Part shown: positions 49,956-59,514 of the stretch, piece by piece
How positions within the stretch are numbered: position 1 is the stretch's first letter
How the letters are laid out: each line of letters begins with the position of its first letter
Origin: Chrysophaeum taylorii
Lineage: Eukaryota; Sar; Pelagophyceae; Pelagomonadales; Pelagomonadaceae
Length of the DNA stretch: 64,000 nt
Direction: 5' to 3'
Assembly: GCA_029834535.1 (NCBI GenBank)
Contig: JAQMWT010000479.1
Location: forward strand, 1-64,000
Program-made: the position numbers and the translations under genes
The notes under the pieces: generated by a model
The model's input: the letters and a program-made list of their open reading frames with translations, nothing else
The model's database searches: none
What the model was told of the DNA's origin: nothing

Positions 49956-52900
49956 CTATGCGTAGTCGTCGTCGTCGACGTCCATCGCGTCCTCCTCCTC
50001 CTCCTCGTCGTCGTCGTCGTCGTATTCGTTGTCCTCGGACACGAAGCGCCAGGAAGCCGGCTTGGAGCCGTTGAAGAAGGTGGGGCGGTTCGCGAGGAGC
50101 CACCCGCTGAAACCGTCGTCATAGGAAACGAAGATCCAACCCAGCCCGAGTTTCTTGCGACCGTCCTTGGAGTTCTCGTCGGATACCGCATCGATGGTGC
50201 CGGGCATCCAGTAGCAGCCCGGGTGCCCCGACAACTCCCAGAGAACCTCGACGCGTGACCCGACCAACGCCACGTCAATCGTCGGTAGCTTCGAGCGGCC
50301 ACTCGTTGTCCGCGTCCGCTTCCTCGGATGGCGAAAGGCGCGGCACTCCTCAACCTTGGCCTTGAGCTCGTCAACGCTCAAGTGCCGCCTCGCGTCGAGT
50401 TCGAGACGCTGGGCCGTCGCGGTCCCGAGCACTGGCAGCTGCCGTCGGCGCTCGCCCGGGACTACCGCCTCGGCGACCAACTCGCGGGAGTTGGTCTTGA
50501 TCTGCTCGTAGACGTACTCGAGGTGCGCGGTGAGGAATTCGATGTTGGCCTTGGAACCGGCCGAGCCGATCGTCGGGTCCTTGCCCGAGGTGTAGGACTT
50601 GGGTTTGAGGTCGCCCATGCCCATGCCGACGACGTACCTGTCGATGTTCTCCTTGAGGACCTTCGACCGCGCAGCGTCGCTCGAGATCTGCTTAAGTGCC
50701 GCATCAAGTCGCTTCTTGACCGTCGAGAGCAGGGTCCTCCCGACGAGGGCCTGCTCGTCGACGACAGGCTTGACTTTCATGGCCTCCTGGGCCTTGGCGT
50801 AGTCGTTCACCTGGCGCTCGAGGGCCTTCTCGACGAACGCGGCGGCGCGACGGCGATGGTGCTCCTTCGCCGCCTCCGCGCGCGCGGCAGCCTGCTCCTT
50901 GTGGTTCTGCCGACCACGACGAGCCGCCTCCATCAACACTCCTCGAAAGTCGTCGCCGAGCGTGGCGAGACGTCCTCCACCAACTCGATCGCGCATTCGA
51001 GCCTTCGTCGTCGTTCGACCAGCGACCTCGTCGGCGACGCGTCGCCGGCGCTTGGTCGTAAAACTCGTGGCGGCCCGGTCGAACATGTGGTCCCGTTGGC
51101 ACGCGACGACCCCGACGCAGTTCACGACGCTCATGTTGACGTAGGAGGCGTTGTAATACTTCAATACGCCAAACTCGCCTTCGACCTCGTTCGAGTTCCG
51201 CCGCGCGCCGTCGAAGGCCCTCCGGAGCTCCGACGTCTGGTTGACCGCCGCGAGGTCGCCGTCGCCGACGTAGCGCATAGACTGCCCCCTCGAACGTGCG
51301 GCGCATGCCGCGGCCCCAGGCCCGGAGCGCGTCGAGCATGGTCTTGGCCTCTGGATCATTGGTGTCAGTCGGAGCGTAGAGCCGCGCCCGAACGGCCGCG
51401 ACGTCGCGGATCGTGGACTGGCCGTCGACGGACAGCTTCGCCGACCCGGCCCGCGTCTCGAGGAACTGGGCGTAGGTGGCGATCTCAGTGTCGAAGGCCT
51501 CGTAACCGGCGGTCGCAACGAGTTGTGGATTATCCTGGCAGACTTGGAAGAAGGCATGCACTCGCTCGAGAACGCCCGCCATGTCGAGAACCGACCAACC
51601 CTCGAGGGCGTCCGATGCGGCGAAAAATCGGAAAGGCACCGTGAGCTTGTCGTCGATGATCGCTCGGGCTCGAATGGCTCCGGCGACCTCCTGCGAGGAC
51701 AAGGTCGAGAAGAGGTTGTTCCTGAGGATGTTCTGCGGCGCGTAGCTCGCGTTCTCGAGGAACTCGACGAGAAACGGGAGGTTGTGGAAGATGACCCAGG
51801 CCGCGTTGGTGCACGCGTCCTGCCGCGTCCCCTTGTCCGTGCGGCCGAGCGTGAGGTAGAGCTCCGACGGGTGCTTCTCCTCGAGGAATGCCCGGAGAGG
51901 GGTCCCGAAGCCCTTCCCGTAGCGATCCACGCCCTCGCCGATACACTTGGACAAGGCATGAATGACCTTGTTCAACTCGCCGGTGAGGCGCAGGTGCTTC
52001 GCCTCCGAGCTCTCGATGCTATCCTTCAGCAGCGTGTCGAGCATCTTGGCCTCCTCGGCGGCGCCGCCGTCGAGCCATGTGTTGCCTGCTCAACAAATTG
52101 CTGGTGGGACGGCACGACGTACCGAGATGTCGCTGGCAGTTCCCGTGAAAGACACGAGTCTTCGCGTCGCGCTCGTCTTGCGTCATCAAATTCCACAGCT
52201 CTTCCCCGATCTCCTTCTGCACCGCCGCGAGGACATGCTCCTGGAGCTCGCGGACCGATGCGATGGCGGCGGAGGCGTTGTCGGTAACGATGGCCCGGCC
52301 GGCGAGATTCTGCACGCCGGCGCTGCCGGCGGCCGGGAGCGCCTCCGCAGCAGCGTCGGCTCCGTAGAGCTCCTGGTAAACTTGATTAACGAGCTGGAGC
52401 GCTCGATTCAGGTCACCAAACCGATCGTTGATCGCCTTGGCCTCGCCAGGCGCGCTCTGGTCGGAGATCTCGCTCGCGCCCAGCGTCCAGTTCTCCGTCA
52501 CGCCGCCGCGTGTGACGCGAAGTTGGGTAGTCGCGATCTCCTTGCCGTCGAGCGGCGACGCGTCCGTCGCCGCGTCGACGACGTCACCGTATCCCACGGC
52601 GAGGGCGACGGCGGCCTCGTGAAGGACACCCATCTCGGAGCGCAGGTCGCGAATGAAGCGTGCGGACGGGAGCTCCATGTCGCGCACTCGCTCCGGGCCA
52701 ACGACCGCCTCGACGACCGAGACCAGGACCTCGGGGATTTCCGCAGGCGCAACCCGCGAGGCGAGCAGTTTCATACACAGCACCCTGAGCTTCGAGTCCC
52801 ACGGAGTGCCCTTGCCGGATCCCTTGCCGGACGGCTTCCGCGGTACCCACACTTCGGCGTTCTGCTTCTCGAGGACCGCGACCCGCTCCCGCAGCCGCTC

Positions 52901-54107
52901 GATCTCCTCCTCCCGGGCCTGGACGCGGTCCTCGGCAGCCGCGAGCTTTATCTCCATTTGCTTCGCTTCCTGGTTGAGGGCGGCGTAATTGTTCTTGAGT
53001 TGTCGCATGGCCCGAGGGTCCGATTTCTTCAGTCGGTTCCTCTCCCGAAACTCGGCCGCCGCCGCAGCCTGTCTCGCCGCCTCGTTCGACTGGGCCTTGG
53101 TCGCGTTGAGCTCGTCGATGGCTCGCTGCAGCCTCGCGGCATCGCGGTCGCGCTGCTTCTCATTGGAGGCCTGGTGGCGTTCGATGCGGACCTGGAGCCG
53201 TGCCTCCCGACGTGCGGCATCCCGGACCTCGTCCTCGTACTTCCACTTGGCCTCGAGACGCGCCGCGTCTGCCTTGGCGGCCGCCATTTCCGCGGCGAAG
53301 GCGTCGGCGTGGGCTTCTTTCGTCTCGCGTTCGGCGGTGACAGAGCGAGAGTGCTGAGCCGTCTTGGCCGCCGTGAGCTTGTCGACCGTGCTCCGGAGTT
53401 TCGACACCTCCTTCTCGAGCTCCGAGATCCGCACATTCGAGTCCGACGACGACGACAGTGTGGAGATAACCGATGACCCACTCGATCCAAGCGTCGGACG
53501 CGCTGGCCGTCCGGGTGGTAGTCGCCGAATCGGGGGTGTCGTTCTCCTTGTCGGGCTTGGCCTTGACGTGGGAGAACGGGACGCGGATCTCTCCCTGCTG
53601 AATCGTTTTCACGTCGTATGACTCGACCCGACACACAGTGTTGTTGTAGATTAGGCCCAGGACAACGCCGTTGCCGCCCTGGATGTTGTACCCCGCCGAG
53701 AAGTCGTGCTCGATGAGGACCTCGTCCCCGCTGCGGATGGTTGTCTTGAGAGTCCTAGTTAGCGACGCGGAGATCCGGGCGAGAACGGCCTTCGCGCCCT
53801 TCGTCGTGTGTAGCTTGCTCGGGGTGAAGTCGTCCCGGCACATTTTCGAGCACACGTAGAACTTGTCGGGCAGCTCGCCCTCGATATTCAGGAGTCGCTC
53901 CAGGTCGAGCGGCTGGCCCCTGGCCGTCTCGTCGGCGTCGAGCCTCGCTACGCAGCACACGCACTCTCCCCTCAAGAGGTTTTTTCGCCGTTGACGTTTG
54001 GCAGCGGGTTTTTTCGACACTTTCGTCAACTCAGCCGGGACCGAAGGGTCCACAGGGGTTACAGAAGGACCCGGGGCCGACTCTTTGCTCGTTTCGGCCG
54101 ATTCCAT
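49956..54107 (-). CDS. Multidomain transposase (D, D, CxxH core; coiled coils; Tudor-like ends)
   Basis: About 1350 residues over several frames. Start ATG 54107: NLS-like AAKRQRRK, a Cys cluster (GECVCCVARL, then YVCSKMC) and a small barrel (SGDEVLIEHDFSAGYNIQGG). Near 53475-53435 the frame changes (small intron or frameshift; CACACT|GTCGTC to TCGGAG|CTC fits in phase). A long coiled coil follows (53434-52880), then the core: DASPLDGKEIATTQLRV (first D), GRAIVTDNASAAIASV (second D), FHGNCQRHLG (CxxH). A canonical 37-nt intron (52122-52086, GTACGT...CAG) joins this in phase to NTWLDGGAAEEAKMLDTLL and GRTDKGTRQDACTNAAWVIF. A one-base shift near 51285 separates the last part: charged helices, then a Tudor/agenet-like domain (VGSRVEVLWELSGHPGCYWM, WIFVSYDDGFSGWLLAN) and an acidic tail. 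CxxH after the second D is seen in hAT, MULE and Kolobok-type enzymes; the catalytic Glu is not identified. Confidence 0.65.
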
Positions 54108-54135
54108 GGGCGGAACGCCGATTTTGTGATTTTAC

Positions 54136-54158
54136 AGGCTATGTTTGAAACATAGCCT
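54136..54158. repeat. Perfect 11-bp-arm palindrome in transposon leader
   Basis: AGGCTATGTTT, one spacer base, AAACATAGCCT, 50 bp upstream of the transposase ATG as read on the minus strand. It may be a transposase binding site or promoter element. Confidence 0.8.
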
Positions 54159-54232
54159 GAGACAATCCACTTTTGAATGAGGGTTTCTCGTTTGGTGTTC
54201 GAAATGTAGGCTAGGGTCTAGTTTTGAGCTTT

Positions 54233-54247
54233 CTTATCCGACCCTAC
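54233..54247 (-). repeat. Right terminal inverted repeat
   Basis: Complement of 49577-49591. Followed by ctaaacccactcccaatcta, a dispersed repeat also seen at 34665 and 54405. Confidence 0.8.
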
Positions 54248-54459
54248 CTAAACCCACTCCCAATCTAAGCTGCTTTTATGATCGCACGCTCCGCCTTTTA
54301 ACATTTTGAGTTCATTCTAAGACCCGCATCGGCTCGCGCCAACGTCCTCTCTTCCACTGACCCCGGTTCTCCTTTTCGCTCGACGTCTCGGACCCACGCG
54401 AATCTAAGCTGCTTTTATCAGCGCACGCTCCGCCCTTTAATTACATTAACCTTCGAATT

Positions 54460-55045
54460 GTCTTTAAATGTCGACTGCTTAGAGGGGGGGGTGTGTGGGG
54501 AGCATGAAGGATGTGGGTGGGTTTGTGGGGTATGAGGGATGTGCCTGACGGGCGGAGATAAGTGCGCGGGACCTAGTCGGGGTCATCGCCGAGGCGTGGG
54601 GCAGGCGAAGAGAGGACGGGCCCCGCCCGTAGGTCGTACGCATGCTGCCGCCGGACGTATGTGCGACGAAGGGAGGCGTCCTGCTGGGATCGGGCGGCCT
54701 GGGTGAGGTTCCCCGAGGCGACGACATGGGTGAGGGCATGTGTGTCTTTAAATGTCGACTGCTAAGAGGGGGGTGTGTGTGGGGAGCATGAAGGATGTGG
54801 GTGGGTTTGTGGGGTATGAGGGCATGTGTGTCTTTAAATGTCGACTGCTAAGAGGGGGGTGTGTGTGGGGAGCATGAAGGATGTGGGTGGGTTTGTGGGG
54901 TATGAGGGCATGTGTGTCTTTAAATGTCGACTGCTAAGAGGGGGGTGTGTGTGGGGAGCATGAAGGATGTGGGTGGGTTTGTGGGGTATGAGGGATGTGC
55001 CTGACGGGCGGAGATAAGTACGCGGGACCTAGTCGGGGGCATGTG
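54460..55045 (+). repeat. Repeat A copy 3 with 86-bp tandem array
   Basis: A full repeat A (54465-54735) is followed by an array with an 86-bp period. The string gcatgtgtgtctttaaatgt recurs at 54736, 54822 and 54908, each followed by cgactgctaagaggggggtg and the atgaaggatgtgggtgggtt segment. The last unit continues into the gatgtgcctgacgggcggag part and stops at 55045, 55 bp before the next gene's stop codon. Confidence 0.88.
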
Positions 55046-55099
55046 TGTCTCCTGAACCCGGTGATACCGGCCACTAATTTAATAAAAACCCGGTGGTAA

Positions 55100-57079
55100 T
55101 CAGAGGTAGAGCGCATCGACGAGGCCGCCCTCTCTCAAGTCTTTCATGATGTGAAGAAACTCGCCCCATTCGATGAACCCGGATTTGTCGGTGTCGTACG
55201 TCTCGCAAATCTTACGCACCGTTCCTCGATTCAGCTTCTTTTTTGTTATCTTGTCGTTGGTCCTGTCGCAGCACTTCTTGAGCAAAGACAGCATCCTCTT
55301 CTGTGTTCTGACCGCCTTCTCACCTTGGTCGTTCTGCGTACACACCTCGTTGAAGAGTGCGAGGTATTCGAGAAGCTCTGTTTTGGCGTACATTTCCTCG
55401 ATGGCCGGCCGCGACGCGCACGCGAGCTGCATCCGACGGTCCTCCACGAGTGACTGGAGGACGCAGACTTCGCGTTCGAGCGACTCGCCGCGGCACGCCT
55501 CTAACGCCCGGCCACTGGTGATGAGCTCAAATTCGCCGAGCGCAAAGAGCGCACGCAACGCCACGGCGCGGCACGCCGACGAGTTCCGCCTGTCGGCGAA
55601 CTCGAAGCCGAGGTGGGAAGAGAAGCCGAGTTTGACCATGTTCACTGCGACCGCCGGCAGCTGCGCCATGAGAAGTGCGAGGCGAAGGACCTCGCCTTTG
55701 GTGGCGTAATGGTCGAGCATGCAGACGAGGCCTCGTAGAAAGTCTGCGCGTTTCAGGACGGTCGTCGTTATCGCGCCGAGGTTCGCTCGCATTATGTACA
55801 GCAGCGACCGCGCCGCACTCTTGCGCACGGATGCCTCGGGGGCTGTGATCAAGCGTATCACGCCCGCCGCATGCTCTTCCGAGATAAGATTACTGTGAAC
55901 GTTTTGGTCGACGACCGCGGTCAACGTCACAAAGCGGAGAGCTTCCTGTTGCGCGATCCGACACGTTGCGCACCGAGGGTCGATCTCGGCGGAAATGAGC
56001 GCTAGGCACGCCGTCACCGCTCCGGTGTCGACTGCCTTCTGGCGAATTGCCTTGTCGTCGGCGCTCAACGCGCAGATGGCGGCCGTCGCGTGCTGAGGGA
56101 GCAAGAGCGCCGTCGGCGACGCGTCGCCACCCTCGGTACGCGCGCCGAGAACCGCGTGCCGAATCGCGTCGACGAGCGCTCGAAGCGCGCCGGCGTCAAC
56201 TACGGCGCGCCGCAGCTCGGTCGTTTCAGCGTCGGCAGCGACCAGGGAAGATAACGCGGCAACAGCGACAATGGGGACGAGCTCGCTCTTCGACGGTTCG
56301 GAAGCTAGTCGCACGATCTCCACGGAGAGCAACGTTCCGACGCGCGCGGCTAGCAAGGCATGCCATCTCGCGATGATGATTATCGTCCCGCAGGCGGCCA
56401 CCTTGGCCACGAGGCCGCCGCGCTCGATATACATCCTTAGGACGCTCGCGAGCCCTCCGCGCGCCGCCTTACCCGCCTCAGCCTCGCCCAGCTTCTCCGC
56501 GGCGGTCCGACTCCGCTTCGCGGGGCGACTCTCGAGCTGCGCGAGGTGTCGCGCGAGGACTTCGACGGCGTCGCTTCCTAGCGTGTCGTCCAGCGACATC
56601 TCGCGGTGTTCGCGTAACGCGCGGGTTATGTAGACGGCGGCAGAGATCGCCTCGCGCTGCGCCTCGCGCGATGTCTCGTCGATCGCGCGTGCTGCCGCGA
56701 CCAAAGCTTCCAGCAAAAACTTGTGCTCTCCGGCTAAAGTCTCCACCATTGCGGCCTCCACCAAGGCAAGAAGTGGTTCGGGGTGGTTCTCGAATGGAAC
56801 GGTGGTGCTCATGCACAATTTTCGCAAGCGATTGGCACGCGTGCTTGCACTCGCTGCCTTGTACTCGTCTGCTACGTCCTCGTTCGTGGTGTGCGTGAGA
56901 TGCATCGCCTGTTGGATCTTTGGAGCCGCGTTTTCGCGTCTTGCTGGCCAAGACCTGCGCGAAATGTGTGAACACCACCGACACTCAGACATGGTTCTTC
57001 TGACCACGCGAGTTCGCATGTTCGTGCTTCGTCGGTCGCCATGAGTCGCGCGCAGGTTGGAGTGATACTTGTATGACAC
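55100..57079 (-). CDS. Armadillo/HEAT-like repeat protein with C-terminal EF-hand
   Basis: 659 residues, one frame, from the ATG at 57079; ATGs at residues 21, 30 and 59 (MHLTHTTNEDVADEYKAASA) are alternatives because the first ~55 residues are Arg-rich and less ordered. From ~90 to ~560 helical repeats of armadillo/HEAT type run on (RRAVVDAGALRALVDAIRHA, QKAVDTGAVTACLALISAEI, EEHAAGVIRLITAPEASVRK, SAARSLLYIM). The C-terminus has a canonical EF-hand loop, DTDKSGFIEWGE (residues ~632-643), preceded by a helix. It is likely a calcium-responsive scaffold; no enzyme domain. The partner is unknown. The end was checked: after the EF-hand, REGGLVDALYL then stop, close to the repeat A array. It is head-to-head with the Cys-rich gene at 57170 (90 bp). 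Confidence 0.8.
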   Translation of the reverse strand: MSYKYHSNLRATHGDRRSTNMRTRVVRRTMSECRWCSHISRRSWPARRENAAPKIQQAMHLTHTTNEDVADEYKAASASTRANRLRKLCMSTTVPFENHPEPLLALVEAAMVETLAGEHKFLLEALVAAARAIDETSREAQREAISAAVYITRALREHREMSLDDTLGSDAVEVLARHLAQLESRPAKRSRTAAEKLGEAEAGKAARGGLASVLRMYIERGGLVAKVAACGTIIIIARWHALLAARVGTLLSVEIVRLASEPSKSELVPIVAVAALSSLVAADAETTELRRAVVDAGALRALVDAIRHAVLGARTEGGDASPTALLLPQHATAAICALSADDKAIRQKAVDTGAVTACLALISAEIDPRCATCRIAQQEALRFVTLTAVVDQNVHSNLISEEHAAGVIRLITAPEASVRKSAARSLLYIMRANLGAITTTVLKRADFLRGLVCMLDHYATKGEVLRLALLMAQLPAVAVNMVKLGFSSHLGFEFADRRNSSACRAVALRALFALGEFELITSGRALEACRGESLEREVCVLQSLVEDRRMQLACASRPAIEEMYAKTELLEYLALFNEVCTQNDQGEKAVRTQKRMLSLLKKCCDRTNDKITKKKLNRGTVRKICETYDTDKSGFIEWGEFLHIMKDLREGGLVDALYL

Positions 57080-57169
57080 GTTGGGTACATAAAGATATAT
57101 ATGTATTACTCCCTCCTACAAGGACTTTTCGGGTACGTACGTCCGCACTTTTTGCTACCAACGTGATCG

Positions 57170-57826
57170 ATGAGGAGTTGTTTTTGGTGGTGTTTCCTCC
57201 TGTCGGTGGTTGTGGTCGTCGATGGCCAAGACATGCGCGAGGATTGCGTCAGTTGCAGCGACATCTTCAAGAAGTGCGAACTTTCGTGCCTCTTGCCGAG
57301 CAGCCGAGACGATGAGACGGACATGAGCGAGTGCCTCTCGACATGTAAGCGCGAACGCTCGAGATGCAAGGAAACGTCGGCCGCGACGGAGTGCCTGTCG
57401 TGCGTCGAGGCCTGCGCGAACACGTACGATGTTGAGATGCAGGACTGTTTGCAGTCCGTCGACCCGAAGACAACGATGACGTTTGGCAAAGAGCTCGACG
57501 CCTGCTCCATCAGCGCAAGCTCGCGAATGGACGCCTGCTCCGAGACGTGCTATGGTGGCGACGGGTACTACGGATGGAGCCCAGAGGCGGAGGAGGGCTT
57601 GGAAGCACCCGCAAAGTTCACCATCGACGCGTACCTGCCCGAACAGGCAGAGAACAAAAACGGCGTCGCTTTCGACGAGAAACTTCAATTGTCGGGGCCG
57701 ACGTTGATCCGCACCTGGTCGTCGTCGTCGTCGTCGTCGTCGTCGTATTTGCGCGTCTCAGCTGCCGTCGGTGTGGCGATGATCGTGGTTGGTTGCGCTT
57801 TGGAGCGTCTGGCGTTTAAGAGATGA
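57170..57826 (+). CDS. Secreted Cys-rich type I membrane protein, unknown
   Basis: 218 residues. A clear signal peptide (MRSCFWWCFLLSVVVVVDGQ, cleavage probably after DG) is followed by a compact domain with 14 cysteines in ~110 residues, arranged in CxxC and CxxxC pairs (CVSCSDIFKKCELSC, CLSTCKRERSRC, CLSCVEACAN, CSETC). Four-helix Cys-paired folds look like this. A juxtamembrane acidic part (~125-170) leads to a Ser run coded by a GTC/TCG microsatellite and one transmembrane helix (VGVAMIVVGCALERLAF) with a two-residue basic tail. It is therefore displayed on the outside of the cell or in the lumen of an organelle. No family recognised. An AATAAATAAAT lies 10 bp after the stop. Confidence 0.78.
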   Translation: MRSCFWWCFLLSVVVVVDGQDMREDCVSCSDIFKKCELSCLLPSSRDDETDMSECLSTCKRERSRCKETSAATECLSCVEACANTYDVEMQDCLQSVDPKTTMTFGKELDACSISASSRMDACSETCYGGDGYYGWSPEAEEGLEAPAKFTIDAYLPEQAENKNGVAFDEKLQLSGPTLIRTWSSSSSSSSSYLRVSAAVGVAMIVVGCALERLAFKR

Positions 57827-57836
57827 GAGCACCGAC

Positions 57837-57847
57837 AATAAATAAAT
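57837..57847 (+). terminator. Probable polyadenylation signal of the Cys-rich gene
   Basis: AATAAATAAAT, as after CDC16 and the kinase. Confidence 0.5.
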
Positions 57848-58753
57848 CCGTGGTGCGAGCGACCAGCTCTCGGTAGAGCGCTATCTTCTAATTCAGCAAG
57901 ATCAAAACATGAATACGCGAGGAAGCGCAAGAGGGGGGAGCAAAGGGATAGAAAGGAGAGGGCAGTAAAGAAGGGAGCAGGAAAAGGGACAAAATGGAAA
58001 CGCACTCTACGAACGGCGAACCAAAAAAGGATTCGAGCAGCAGGGGCGACTCAAGATAATAATGAGCACGGACAGCAGCAGCAATGGAGCAGGCGAACGA
58101 AGAAGCAGGAGAGAAGAAGGCCGATAAAACAAAGGAGTGCAGAGTGAGGGCCGTTCCGAGGCGATGAGGCTACGAAGAAAAACATGAAAAGACGACGCTA
58201 GGAAACGGTCGTTGCACAATGCCATACAGCCCGTAAAAGTAATAATAATAATAATAATAATATGTCCCAGTGGGGCGAGGCGACAATATGTCGTCCGACA
58301 AAGTGTCGTCAGCAAAAACACCGGGGAACCACGTGCCACCAGGAGCATCAACGTCACAAGCCGCAAGGACGGCAAAAAAGCCCGGCGTGATATGATATGA
58401 TATGATATGATATGACATGACCGCGCGCGTCGAAGGTATAAGCAGTGTCAGCGCCATCGGCAAAGGGGGATTAAAATCGCGCTCGTACACCAAGAAGCAC
58501 AACTGATGTCATACGAGCAGAGAGTCCGGAAGGAAGGAAGTCCCCCGGAAATCCCGCATCGTAATGCTCGCAATTTTATAAGGATAGAGCCGGCGGCAAG
58601 AGCGCGGCGCGAGAAAGCTAGCTCGCAAAGGAGAGGGGAGGTTCGCGCGCGAAGTAGAAATAATGCAGAGATGGTGGTAAAGAGCCCGGTCGTCGAACGC
58701 AGCGAGGAGCCAATCGGCGGCGCGTAGTCCGCGCGGGAAATAAGCGGGAGGCG
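57848..58753. other. Intergenic with repeat E and microsatellites
   Basis: Purine-rich at 57900-58160; repeat E copy 2 at 58170-58500. TAA microsatellite 58241-58262 and a TGATA pentanucleotide run 58388-58417. No gene seen. Confidence 0.55.
58170..58500 (+). repeat. Dispersed repeat E, copy 2
   Basis: Collinear with 24960-25215 and 62935-63180 (cggtcgttgcacaatgccat, ggggcgaggcgacaatatgt, ataagcagtgtcagcgccat), interrupted by the two microsatellites. Confidence 0.6.
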
Positions 58754-59514
58754 TCAGCAGCCGAGGTGACGAATGATTTTGTCGAGCTTGGCCTCGATCG
58801 CGGCGAGCCGGGTCTCGACGTCGCCACTCGCTTCAGAGCTTGGTGGGACGGGCGAGGTCTGGTTCGCGCGGGGGGACGCCTGGGGCGTCGCGCGCGGACT
58901 CGTGCGGACAGGGTCCGGCTGCTTGGTCGCCCACGCTGGTTTGGGGGCCGGTGCTGGGGCGGGCTTGGGCGCCGCAGCGCCCCCCCCGCCGCGCTTAGCG
59001 GCGGCCTCGCGGTTCTTTCTCATTATTTCTTTGAATCCTCCGCCTCCTCCGCCTCCTCCGCCGCCGCCGCCGCCTCCCATCATCGCGTTGAGCTGGCCCG
59101 CGACGCCGCCAGGCCCCGGAGCGGGCGTAGCTCCCCCACTCGTCGCGGCCGGCGGTTTTTCAACGGGCTTGGGCGCTTTCTTCAACTGCTTGCCAGCCTG
59201 CGACCGGGGGCTTACGTCGTTTTTCTCCCACAACACACCTGAATCTGGCCCAAGAGACCCCCAGGCATTGGGCCATCCCCCCCGCCACCGCCGCCGCCGC
59301 CCAAGGGGTTTGGTCGCGCAGCCGGCGTCGGGGTCGCGACGGCCGCAGGTTTTGGCGCCGGTTTTGGCGCAGCCGCTGGTTTCGGTTTTGGTTTCGGCTT
59401 GGGCGGATCTGGCTTGTCCCAAGTTGTCTCTTCGGTCAGCGAGTTGTAGTAATACCATTCGCCATCGTCCGTCTGGAACGCCTCCCAGTTTGGAGGCAGG
59501 TTCTTGTCCGCCAT
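58754..59514 (-). CDS. WW-domain / WH2-motif protein, likely actin regulator, two exons
   Basis: Model: 59514-59239 and 59197-58754; intron 41 nt; 239 residues. Residues 1-37 form a WW domain ([20 protein letters not shown], then TWDKP, both Trp present), which binds Pro-rich ligands. A Lys-Pro/Ala-Pro linker (PKPKPKPKP) follows. The splice joins GLLGQIQ to AGKQLKKA, making a WH2-like actin-binding motif (LLxQIQxGKxLKK) exactly across the junction. Then come a second Pro/Gly-rich part with a long Gly run, a basic helix ([15 protein letters not shown]), another Pro/Ala stretch and a C-terminal coiled coil ([20 protein letters not shown]) able to oligomerise. The layout recalls Ena/VASP and WASP-interacting proteins without the EVH1 domain. 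Expected to act on cortical actin; partners unknown. Confidence 0.8.

Larger units (their letters stand above)
49577..54247 (-). mobile_element. TIR DNA transposon with giant transposase, family not recognised
   Basis: Bounded by a perfect 15-bp inverted repeat, GTAGGGTCGGATAAG (49577-49591) and its complement (54233-54247). If the true ends are GGGTCGGATAAG, both flanks are TA, a plausible TA target duplication. Interior on the minus strand: one long transposase region (54107-49956). Leading edge (54110-54232): a 23-bp palindrome, AGGCTATGTTT-g-AAACATAGCCT (54136-54158). The rest (49592-49955) is non-coding. The very low decay, with open frames of 300-450 codons, argues that it is young. A degraded relative lies at 63484-64000. 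Confidence 0.75.

Noticed and set aside
50328-53476. Plus-strand frames of 438 and 504 codons over the transposase
   Set aside because: Shadows of the minus-strand transposase; Arg/Leu-rich, no domain, and they ignore the good 37-nt intron on the other strand.
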